Positions 46,268-53,039 of a stretch of DNA of 64,000 nt are shown one piece after another. This DNA is from Melioribacteraceae bacterium (lineage in GTDB: Bacteria > Bacteroidota > Ignavibacteria > Ignavibacteriales > Melioribacteraceae), in NCBI GenBank assembly GCA_016342755.1, contig JAEINS010000009.1, positions 1 to 64,000 on the forward strand, in the 5' to 3' direction. Position 1 is the first letter of the stretch. Every line of letters starts with the position of its first letter. The translations under genes and the position numbers were made by a program. The notes under the pieces were generated by a model that saw nothing but the letters and a program-made list of their open reading frames with translations, searched no databases and had not been told where the DNA came from.

Positions 46268-46431
46268 CATTTCCGCACGGTAGCAATCATTTTTCTACGG
46301 TCTTCTGCCATTTCTGCACCGTAATAATCATTTTTCTCTGGTCTTCCATTATTTCCGAACTGTAGCAGTCATTTTTCTTTTGTAGCTACTGCTGCTCTCC
46401 GTACTTCTGCAATTTTCTTTTGGTAGCTATT
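46268..46431. repeat. 41-bp imperfect tandem repeats
   Basis: Units start at 46268, 46309 and 46350, each beginning CATTTCCGCAC-like and containing CATTTTTCT at the same offset; a weaker fourth unit follows, and related segments run to about 46475. The period of 41 is not a multiple of three and the reading frames are broken, so this is not a protein repeat. Confidence 0.6.
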
Positions 46432-46559
46432 ATTATTCTTTGGTATTCTACAATTTCCGAATGGCATTTTTCTCTTCCCAAAAGAAATTGCAATTCTAAT
46501 TTTTGTGGTGGATTTTCTGTGTTTTGTAACACTTTGCCCTCCGTTTTTTTACAGTCTCC

Positions 46560-46673
46560 GATCATCGAGTGTTCAGCAGACCTGAATGTACCGAGATGTG
46601 AAGTTATATTGTTACTTTGTTATTTCGGCATCTCGATACTTTTTCGATTTTCATCGAAAAAAACTCGATGATC
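46560..46673. repeat. Nested inverted repeat (foldback element)
   Basis: Outer arms GATCATCGAGT (46560-46570) and ACTCGATGATC (46663-46673) are perfect. Inner arms GTACCGAGATG (46588-46598) and CATCTCGATAC (46629-46639) differ at one base. A further perfect stem TTTTCGAT/ATCGAAAA (46641-46660) lies inside. A MITE-like or cruciform element is possible. Confidence 0.5.
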
Positions 46674-46686
46674 TTTGTTTTATCAA

Positions 46687-46710
46687 AGCCGTTCCATGGA
46701 ACGGCTCTAC
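46687..46710 (-). repeat. Perfect 20-bp palindrome next to GTAG
   Basis: AGCCGTTCC-ATGG... forms a perfect 20-base palindrome (46687-46706), with GTAG directly 5' of it on the minus strand (46707-46710). The GTAG-hairpin layout is that of REP elements, but the stem sequence is a different family from the copies near 45 kb. Confidence 0.5.
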
Positions 46711-46892
46711 ATTTTTTTTACTGTGAACCGTAAACCCTTTACTGTAAACTATTTTAGCTTATAATCTATTTCCTTAACATTTAACTTAACAAAATACTAA
46801 AAGAACTGTTTAATAATTTCCAACAGTTTGTTCGGAGTAATTTTCTATAACTAGTTTTTTGTTAAAACAATCAATAATATCTTGTTTCTTCA

Positions 46893-46941
46893 TATATGTT
46901 ATATTATTATTCGTGTTATACGAATAATAATATAACATATA
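46893..46941. promoter_or_regulatory. 22-bp perfect inverted repeat upstream of the R-M genes
   Basis: Two 22-base arms (46893-46914 and 46920-46941), both AT-rich and identical as reverse complements, flank a five-base GTTAT loop. It lies about 110 bases before the methyltransferase start. It may terminate upstream transcription, act as an operator for autoregulation, or be part of a recombination site, since its right arm overlaps the attC-like site. Confidence 0.5.
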
Positions 46942-46979
46942 GGCTCAATACACGCAATACGTGTATTGAGATGTTGCAA
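46930..46979 (+). repeat. attC-like recombination site, upstream of R-M genes
   Basis: From ATATAAC (46930-46936) to GTTGCAA (46973-46979) the sequence folds into an 11-bp perfect stem, CTCAATACACG/CGTGTATTGAG (46944-46970), with unpaired bases between the stem and the terminal AAC and GTT. This is the layout of a short integron attC site (R''-L''-loop-L'-R'). The fit to RYYYAAC and GTTRRRY is partial. Confidence 0.45.
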
Positions 46980-47049
46980 GAAATGCTAGGACGACCGTAA
47001 AATGAAATTAAAGTTGTAAATTTGACCAACAGAAATTGTAGAATAACAA

Positions 47050-48324
47050 ATGACAGAAAAATATAAAATAGCTAGTTTATTTTCAGGTTGTGGAGGACTT
47101 GACCTCGGATTTATAAAATCGGGTTTTGAAGTTGTTTGGGCAAATGATTTCTTCAAGGAAGCAGTTGAAACATACAAGAAAAATATTGGAGAACACATTG
47201 TTTATGGAGACATCACTAAAATTCCAAGTGATGAAATACCTAATGATTTTGATATTCTTTTAGGAGGATTTCCTTGTCAAGGATTTTCTGTAGCCAATAC
47301 TAAAAGAAGTATGGAAGATGAAAGGAATTTTTTATACAAAGAGCTTTTAAGATTAATTAAGGATAAACAACCCAAATTTTTTGTTGGAGAAAATGTAAAA
47401 GGATTACTATCAATGCAACAAGGGAAAGTAATCAATATGATTATTGAAGATTTTAGAGCTTTAGGCTATGAGGTTGAATATCGACTTCTTAAAGCTTCCG
47501 ATTATGGTGTTCCTCAAAATAGAGAAAGAGTTGTAATTATAGGAAATCGTTTAGGTCTCAAAAACCCGTTCCCAAAAAAAACACACGGCTTAGTTAATGA
47601 TTTATTTAATGACTCTTTAAAACCTTATGTTTCTGTAAAAGATGTTGTTGGACATTTAGCAAATATTAGAACAAGAGACAAAGCTTTTGAATTAGAAGGG
47701 AAAACAATTTATAACCACGTAGCTCGAACAAATGTTGCTGATAAATTTTGGGGTAGAAAACACAAAGTAAATCAACACGAAATTTGTGATTATTTAAAAT
47801 ATTGGAGAAATAAAAGTGGGTGGTCGACTAAAAAAGTTGACGAACATTTTGGATATGCACACACAGCTGGTCACTGGTTTAGAAAAGACAATAATTCAGG
47901 AAGTATTCCAAACCCTAGCGATTGGTGGGAACTGAAAAAAATTCTAGGATTTGATGACACTTATGACAAAGCAGTTACAGAATTAGAACTTAAAGAAATA
48001 AAATTTGAACAATCTTTAAGAATAAACAATTGGGAATTACCTAGTGATACAATTACCGCAACTGGACCAGAAATTCATCCAAACAGAGAACGAAGAATGT
48101 CTGTAAGGGAATGTGCAATTATTCAAACCTTCCCAGATGATTTTATTTTTTGTGGTAGTTTAGGTAATATGTATAAACAAATTGGTAATGCTGTTCCTGT
48201 ACTTTTAGCAGAAAAAATAGCTGAAGTAATTAAAATAGAATTAGGTAAATATGAGCAATTTAACGCAAGAACAAATAGAAAAATTAAGGAAAATAGAGGA
48301 ATTAGAGCAGAAGTATTTGAATAA
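47050..48324 (+). CDS. DNA (cytosine-5)-methyltransferase of a type II R-M system
   Basis: A 424-aa C5 methyltransferase. Motif I is SLFSGCGGLDLG (9-20), the catalytic motif IV is GGFPCQGFS with Cys76, motif VI is GENV (113-116), motif VIII-like QNRERVVIIG, and motif X YKQIGNAVP (near 375). The target-recognition part (about 230-310) contains a helical segment HEICDYLKYWRNKSGW then DEHFGYAHTAGHWF rather than a usual short TRD. The stop lies 74 bases inside the endonuclease gene in another frame, so expression is linked. It protects host DNA from the adjoining endonuclease; recognition site unknown. Confidence 0.93.
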   Translation: MTEKYKIASLFSGCGGLDLGFIKSGFEVVWANDFFKEAVETYKKNIGEHIVYGDITKIPSDEIPNDFDILLGGFPCQGFSVANTKRSMEDERNFLYKELLRLIKDKQPKFFVGENVKGLLSMQQGKVINMIIEDFRALGYEVEYRLLKASDYGVPQNRERVVIIGNRLGLKNPFPKKTHGLVNDLFNDSLKPYVSVKDVVGHLANIRTRDKAFELEGKTIYNHVARTNVADKFWGRKHKVNQHEICDYLKYWRNKSGWSTKKVDEHFGYAHTAGHWFRKDNNSGSIPNPSDWWELKKILGFDDTYDKAVTELELKEIKFEQSLRINNWELPSDTITATGPEIHPNRERRMSVRECAIIQTFPDDFIFCGSLGNMYKQIGNAVPVLLAEKIAEVIKIELGKYEQFNARTNRKIKENRGIRAEVFE

Positions 48325-49027
48325 GTTTTACTATTTCCTAAAATATGTAGAAGATGAAATGATGTTCGGTTTTCAAACTAAAGAAAAAATCAAGGATGAT
48401 TGGTTTGGTAAATACGACTCAAAAATTTCAAATTTTGCAGTTGGTGCTGAGCGTATTATTTACGCTCTTTTTAATGGTAAGAGTGTAGGTCAACCAAATT
48501 CTTGTCCTGTAGGAGCAGATATGTTTTTTGAAGTTGAAGATGCGTTTATTCATATTGACCTTAAAACTGTTCAAACTAGAAATATTGGCGATATTACAAG
48601 AAGCATTTTTGTTGGAAGAAATCAAAATAGCTATAAATCAGAAATTATAAAAGCAAATGGAGAGTCCTTTAATCCTCAAAGATTTTATATACCTGCTCTA
48701 CCTCCATTTTACAATAAAGGAAAAGAGAATGAAAAAATATGTTTGTCGTATTTTGTTACCATCGCATATGAAGACACTAATTTGAATATACTAAACATAA
48801 ATTTATTGTGTATGCCAAATGGTGAATTAGAAAATCATTATGGCACTAGAGTGCTATCTGCTGGTAAAAACCCAGATAAGTCAAGATTTAGATTTACAAA
48901 AGTGCCAAATTTTGAATTACTTGAAATTCCAAAACCACGCGTCAAAGTTGTTTATTTTGACAAGACTATGAGTGATAAATTAAAAAAGGATTTATCATTT
49001 TACGAAAAATTATACGACAAACAATAA
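48251..49027 (+). CDS. Type II restriction endonuclease, PD-(D/E)XK type
   Basis: A 258-aa protein. NSCPVGADMFFEVED followed by IHIDLKTVQ gives Asp90 and Asp103-X-Lys105, matching the PD-(D/E)XK nuclease core with a preceding glycine-Asp. The N-terminus is helical (MSNLTQEQIEKLRKIEELEQ) and there is no methyltransferase or helicase domain, so it is a stand-alone type II enzyme. The start overlaps the methyltransferase's last 74 bases and is preceded by AGG; translation order, methyltransferase first, suits safe establishment in a new host. Specificity is not predictable. Confidence 0.82.
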   Translation: MSNLTQEQIEKLRKIEELEQKYLNKFYYFLKYVEDEMMFGFQTKEKIKDDWFGKYDSKISNFAVGAERIIYALFNGKSVGQPNSCPVGADMFFEVEDAFIHIDLKTVQTRNIGDITRSIFVGRNQNSYKSEIIKANGESFNPQRFYIPALPPFYNKGKENEKICLSYFVTIAYEDTNLNILNINLLCMPNGELENHYGTRVLSAGKNPDKSRFRFTKVPNFELLEIPKPRVKVVYFDKTMSDKLKKDLSFYEKLYDKQ

Positions 49028-49035
49028 AGCACTTC

Positions 49036-49168
49036 TTGCAACAGCGTGTATAAGAAATAGCGGATTTAGTGCTAAATTAAAGGTCTGTGATTTTAATAAA
49101 AGTTTGTGCCAAATTGAAAGTTCAGTGCTTTTTAATCCGCTACTTCTCATACACGCAAACCGTTAGGG
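49036..49168 (+). repeat. attC-like recombination site, downstream of R-M genes
   Basis: TTGCAAC (49036-49042) and GTTAGGG (49162-49168) bound two 23-base arms, 49044-49066 and 49134-49156, that pair at 21 of 23 positions. The size of 133 bases is within the attC range. The loop holds a degenerate direct repeat (GTGCTAAATTAAAGG and GTGCCAAATTGAAAG). Confidence 0.5.
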
Positions 49169-49265
49169 GCAAGCTATGACTGCTAAATAAAAACTGAGAA
49201 TTATTTGAAAAGCCAACGCACATTTGCAATTCGCACCAGCCAACGCTTGACCAAAAATTGCAAAA

Positions 49266-49473
49266 GAGTAACTATACTCCGTATTTAAATTTAACCCGTC
49301 TCCATTGTTATTATCTATTATTGTTGTATCCAGTTTACTTAATGGTATTTTTATTATAGGTTCTTCAAATCCGGATTACTTCTTGTAAGTTCTATCTCAC
49401 AATCAGAATTATTTACTGTGGTTTTTAATTGCAAAGCGATAGTTGTATGTGAAACACTCTTGAGTGAAATTCC
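49266..49473 (-). pseudogene. Frameshifted remnant of a secreted/fibronectin-like protein
   Basis: On the minus strand GISLKSVSHTTIALQLKTTV, then NNSDCEIELTRSNPDLKN, is followed after a one-base shift by EEPIIKIPLSKLDTTIIDNN and GDGLNLNTEYSYS. The two parts together read like one fibronectin III-like domain with the typical LNTEYSYS turn. Reading frames end at the attC-like region. It looks like the fragment of a gene truncated at the edge of the inserted segment. Recognition is by pattern only. Confidence 0.38.
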
Positions 49474-49672
49474 TCATTAACTTATACACGTATATAAATA
49501 TACTATTCCATTTCTTCACTTCGGCATATTCTGTCTTACAACAGAACACTCAGTGAACTTTATTTATCAAAATAAATAGACTAAATTTAATTAACAAAAA
49601 ATTTGCAAGTGTAAAAGTATTCAGTTAGTTTTTCGCATTGCTTTTGTTTTATTAATAAATTTGTGAGATGAA

Positions 49673-49885
49673 ATGCCATCTTTCTTTCAAACTTGGTTAC
49701 CTTTCATCTACCTTTACGGTGTAGGTGGAACTTTTTTTACTGTTGGAATGATAATCGTAAGAAAAAGTAATGCTTTGGACATGAAGAAAAAACAACATCG
49801 TTTTTGGTTCAAAGTTTTAATATTCGGATTTATCTATTTCATGTTGATTCATGCATTTTTAACAATAGCTGCGTTGTATTTTTAG
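49673..49885 (+). CDS. Small two-helix membrane protein beside the symporter
   Basis: A 70-aa protein with two membrane segments (about 9-27, FIYLYGVGGTFFTVGMIIV, and about 47-68, KVLIFGFIYFMLIHAFLTIA) and a basic loop between them (RKSNALDMKKKQHRF). It ends three bases before the symporter start, so the two are co-translated. I do not recognise a family. The tight coupling suggests a small accessory subunit of the symporter. Confidence 0.72.
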   Translation: MPSFFQTWLPFIYLYGVGGTFFTVGMIIVRKSNALDMKKKQHRFWFKVLIFGFIYFMLIHAFLTIAALYF

Positions 49886-49888
49886 CCT

Positions 49889-51982
49889 ATGGAAACTTTT
49901 CATAATATTGGAGCAACTACCGACTGGATAGTCATGGTAGTATACTTTCTGGCAGTAATGCTGTTTGGAAGTTATTTTGGACGTTATAACAGATCAACTC
50001 AGGATTTCTTTTTTGGCGGGCGCCGTTTTGCCTGGTGGTTAATTGCATTTTCAATTGTTGCCACCGGTGTTGGTAGTCACAGTTTTGTAAAATACTCTGC
50101 CAAAGGATTTGAACACGGTCTGGCATCAACAATGACCTATATAAATGATTGGTTTTTTGTACCTTTCTTTTTATTCGGCTGGCTGCCAATAATAGTTTAT
50201 ACAAAAATAAGATCAATCCCCGAGTATTTCGAAAAAAGATTTAGTCCCTCAGCCAGATTTTTAGCAACAATTCTTCTTCTGTTTTATATGATTGGATATA
50301 TTGGAATCGGTTTCCTAACATTAGGAAAAGCCGTATTGCCAATGCTTCCCGAAAACTTTGTTCTTTTCGGTCAGTCCTTTCAGATAACACTGATGGGAGC
50401 AATAATTGTAATAGCTGTTATTACCGGTGTATATATTACATTCGGCGGACAGACAGCAGTAATATTCACCGATTTACTGCAGGGTTTTATTTTATTATTT
50501 GCCGGATTTCTTTTATTCTTCTTAGGAATTTCGTATCTGGGCGGGTTTGATGTCTTCTGGAATTTACTTCCGGTTGAATGGAAATTACCGTTAGCCCATT
50601 TTAACGAGCCCTCCAGTTTTAACTTTGTCGGTATTTTTTGGCAGGACGGAGTTGCTGGTTCGGTAGGATTCCTGTTTATGAACATGGGTCTTGTAATGCG
50701 CTTTATGGCTACCAAATCGGTTAATGAAGGACGTAAAGCCGCTACATTTAATATAATCGCAATGCTGCCGCTATCTGCTGTTGTAGTAGGTGGCGCAGGC
50801 TGGTTAGGAAAAGCAATCTCAATTCAGGATCCGTCAATTATTAGCCCTAATACTTCACCAGATCAGATATTTGTTGTTGTGGCAAATATTGTTGCGCTTC
50901 CGGGTGTTTTCGGATTTGTAATGGCAGCTCTTACTGCGGCTTTAATGTCTACTGTTGATACTTTAATAAATGCAACTGCCGCAATTTATATAAATGATGT
51001 TCACAGACCAATAGCATCTTTCTTATCAAAAAAAGAAGTTCCGCAAAAAAAGAAAGAACGAAGAGAACTTACCGCGGCCCGTTACGCTTCGGTTGCTATT
51101 ACATGTCTTGGTGTAGTGTCTGTATTGGCATTTAAAAATTTTCCAACTGTTTATGAAGCACACGGATACTTCCATTCAACATTAACACCTCCTTTGGTTG
51201 TTGCAATATTTCTTGGAATATTCTGGAAAAAATTCACACCGGCTGCAGTTATAGCTACATTTGTTGGCGGTGTTGCTTTAATGATACTAGGTTTACATTA
51301 TCCAACTCTCATTTCGCCATTTGATCATGGTATTGAAATGAATGCGGATCATCCGTATTCTTATATTAGAGCATTATATAATACTTTCTCTTGTGCTGTT
51401 GTAGCGGTAGTTGCTACTTTTACAACCGGATGGCAGAAACAATTAGTTGCTAAAATCAGAAGTAAATCGAACCATAGCAGTATTGCGTATTCTTTATTAA
51501 CCATCGCAATTTTATTATTTGCGTTAATTCTTTTTAACGTTGGTCCTGAGTCTTTATTAGTTACAGCAGCAATTGTTTTATCAATAATTGTTGCAATTAT
51601 TACTAACTACTTTGTTAAATATGACGAAATTAAAAATACTGAAGGTTTAACTGCATGGTCAATTGCACTTGCAAAAGAGAGGTTTAAAGGCAGTAAAGTT
51701 AACGAAGAAGAAGGCGAAATAATTAAAGTTAACTGGGAACTTAAAGATGGTGATGATGACATAATTAATTTTTCTAAAAACGATATGAAGAGAATGGCTG
51801 CTAATCCGGGTGATTTAGTTTATATCTGTGATGCCCGTAAAATTCTAGGCGGCTTAAAATCTGTACATGCTGTTTATGGCGAACCTCATGATGAAAACGG
51901 AATTGTTTATATCAGTAACGAACCTCTTCAACAAGGTGTGTTTATTAAAGGTAAACCGATAACTGCTGAAAAAGAAATGTAG
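49889..51982 (+). CDS. Sodium:solute symporter family protein
   Basis: A 697-aa transporter with about 13-14 hydrophobic segments. SSS-family motifs include GRYNRSTQDFFFGGRRFAWWLIAFSIVATGVGSHSFVKYSA, GGQTAVIFTDLLQGFILL, and ALTAALMSTVDTLINATAAIYINDVHRP. After the LeuT-like core, at about 500, come two extra hydrophobic stretches and a soluble C-terminal tail of about 100 residues (KVNWELKDGDDDIINFSKNDMKRMAANPGDLVYICDARK). It resembles larger bacterial SSS members. The solute is unknown. Confidence 0.9.
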   Translation: METFHNIGATTDWIVMVVYFLAVMLFGSYFGRYNRSTQDFFFGGRRFAWWLIAFSIVATGVGSHSFVKYSAKGFEHGLASTMTYINDWFFVPFFLFGWLPIIVYTKIRSIPEYFEKRFSPSARFLATILLLFYMIGYIGIGFLTLGKAVLPMLPENFVLFGQSFQITLMGAIIVIAVITGVYITFGGQTAVIFTDLLQGFILLFAGFLLFFLGISYLGGFDVFWNLLPVEWKLPLAHFNEPSSFNFVGIFWQDGVAGSVGFLFMNMGLVMRFMATKSVNEGRKAATFNIIAMLPLSAVVVGGAGWLGKAISIQDPSIISPNTSPDQIFVVVANIVALPGVFGFVMAALTAALMSTVDTLINATAAIYINDVHRPIASFLSKKEVPQKKKERRELTAARYASVAITCLGVVSVLAFKNFPTVYEAHGYFHSTLTPPLVVAIFLGIFWKKFTPAAVIATFVGGVALMILGLHYPTLISPFDHGIEMNADHPYSYIRALYNTFSCAVVAVVATFTTGWQKQLVAKIRSKSNHSSIAYSLLTIAILLFALILFNVGPESLLVTAAIVLSIIVAIITNYFVKYDEIKNTEGLTAWSIALAKERFKGSKVNEEEGEIIKVNWELKDGDDDIINFSKNDMKRMAANPGDLVYICDARKILGGLKSVHAVYGEPHDENGIVYISNEPLQQGVFIKGKPITAEKEM

Positions 51983-51995
51983 TTTAATAAATTTT

Positions 51996-52028
51996 ATATT
52001 CCCGTAATTTTTAAAATTGCGGGAATAT
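51996..52028. terminator. Bidirectional hairpin between symporter and hypothetical gene
   Basis: ATATTCCCG(T)AATTTT / AAAATTGCGGGAATAT forms a 15-bp stem between convergent genes, with only short T-runs. The same kind of hairpin occurs at 2184-2213. Confidence 0.55.
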
Positions 52029-52031
52029 GTA

Positions 52032-52901
52032 TCATTTTTTATGCTTGTCAATATAATCGAATAGCCTTCTGAATAAATATAGATCATAACCTTCAAACTT
52101 GTCTTCAACTGTATCAGCAACAATTCTCATCCAGCGTAAGTTTATATCTCTGACCGCAATATCAAGATCATCTTTAAAATTATTTCCATCAGTCAATACC
52201 AGATCGGATAATCTTATAAATGCCTTATAATTTACAATTTCGGTTAACCTATTATTATTAGCTACCTTAACAAGGTAATGCAGCTCACGTTCTTTTATAA
52301 CACAGGCTTTAACAGCAGCTTCACCGGCTTTTAGTCTAAGATCATTAAATTTATAGTTCCTTAATCTATTATCCGATGCAATTGTTATTAACATTTCAAT
52401 ATATTTTGCGGCATCATATTTACTTTTTAATGAGGAATCTAAATAGTTATCAATAGCTTTTTTTATGGCATCCGGAATTAGTTCCTTCGTTCTTTCTATT
52501 ATATCTTTAGTATAAGTTAAAGTATCGCCAATTATTTCAAAAAGATCATTAAACCTGCCAGCAGCAGCCAATTTCTCAATTTGTATAACCGAAAGAACTG
52601 TTTTCTTTTCACGGGTTTTTATTTTTTTAGTATTTTTTTTCAGGCTTGTTTCAATAAGTTTGTCTTTTATTTCTTTTTTAACACCAATTACTTTTATTCC
52701 CATTTGTAAAAGCTTTTCAATCATTATATTATGGTAAACCTCTGAGAGCGAGAAATTCATCAAAACTTCATCGCCTACATTTCCATATTTTGGTTTACTT
52801 ATTTCTAACTCTGGATATTGAGATGTAAAATCGGATAACATTCTCTTTACTGTAGCTATTTTTGATTTTGAAGCGACAATGCTAACGGATTTATTCTTCA
52901 T
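52032..52901 (-). CDS. Hypothetical 289-aa protein
   Basis: I do not recognise this protein. It is basic and mostly helical (VKRMLSDFTSQYPELE, KDKLIETSLKKNTKKIKTREKK, RTKELIPDAIKKAIDNYL). The C-terminal half, ATIASDNRLRNYKFNDLRLKAGEAAVKACV, has an armadillo-like feel. I prefer the ATG of MKNKSVSIVASK (complement of 52899-52901); a GTG ten codons upstream is possible, and neither has a strong ribosome binding site. No signal peptide. It converges on the symporter gene and diverges from the CotH gene. Confidence 0.65.
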   Translation of the reverse strand: MKNKSVSIVASKSKIATVKRMLSDFTSQYPELEISKPKYGNVGDEVLMNFSLSEVYHNIMIEKLLQMGIKVIGVKKEIKDKLIETSLKKNTKKIKTREKKTVLSVIQIEKLAAAGRFNDLFEIIGDTLTYTKDIIERTKELIPDAIKKAIDNYLDSSLKSKYDAAKYIEMLITIASDNRLRNYKFNDLRLKAGEAAVKACVIKERELHYLVKVANNNRLTEIVNYKAFIRLSDLVLTDGNNFKDDLDIAVRDINLRWMRIVADTVEDKFEGYDLYLFRRLFDYIDKHKK

Positions 52902-53039
52902 TCTGTTAATTATTTTAGTTAGAAAAAACACTTTCAGGTTTAATAGTACTCAGTAGTTATATGACTATTTTCGGCTGGATTTGTTATCTTGGAAGCAAGA
53001 TAATTAAAAATATAAATCAATCAAAATTAAAAAATAATT

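Larger units (their letters stand above)
46149..47049. other. Repeat-rich non-coding region, about 900 bases
   Basis: No supported gene. It contains, in order, 41-bp tandem repeats (46268 onwards), a nested inverted repeat (46560-46673), a GTAG-adjacent perfect palindrome (46687-46710), an AT-rich 22-bp inverted repeat (46893-46941) and the attC-like site (46930-46979) before the methyltransferase. The short plus-strand frames here follow the repeats and look non-coding. Confidence 0.6.
46974..49162 (+). mobile_element. Putative integron-like gene cassette carrying a type II R-M system
   Basis: The segment starts with TTGCAAG directly after the G of the upstream attC-like site and ends at the G of the downstream site's GTTAGGG. 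If circularised, its ends would join G|TTGCAAG to the cassette's own CTTGCAAC (49035-49042), giving a perfectly complementary R''/R' pair as expected of a free cassette. It contains just the methyltransferase and endonuclease genes in one direction. No integrase is in the window. Alternative: an R-M unit flanked by 15-bp near-perfect terminal inverted repeats (46973-46987 and 49028-49042). Confidence 0.45.
49028..49672. other. Non-coding gap with attC-like site and gene remnant, 645 bases
   Basis: Besides the attC-like site (49036-49168) and the broken reading frame on the minus strand (49266-49473), it has a direct repeat AGCCAACGC at 49211-49219 and 49238-49246 in what could be the start of another decayed cassette. 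From 49480 to 49672 only AT-rich sequence is seen, presumably the promoter region of the symporter operon. Confidence 0.5.

Noticed and set aside
46268-46480. CRISPR array
   Set aside because: The 41-base units are imperfect tandem repeats without separate spacers, and there are no cas genes in the window.
46183-46671. Two short plus-strand reading frames (60 and 83 codons) as genes
   Set aside because: They run through tandem and inverted repeats, lack ribosome binding sites and have low-complexity hydrophobic translations.
46930-49168. Complete integron
   Set aside because: No tyrosine recombinase or attI/Pc region occurs in the window; only attC-like sites are seen.
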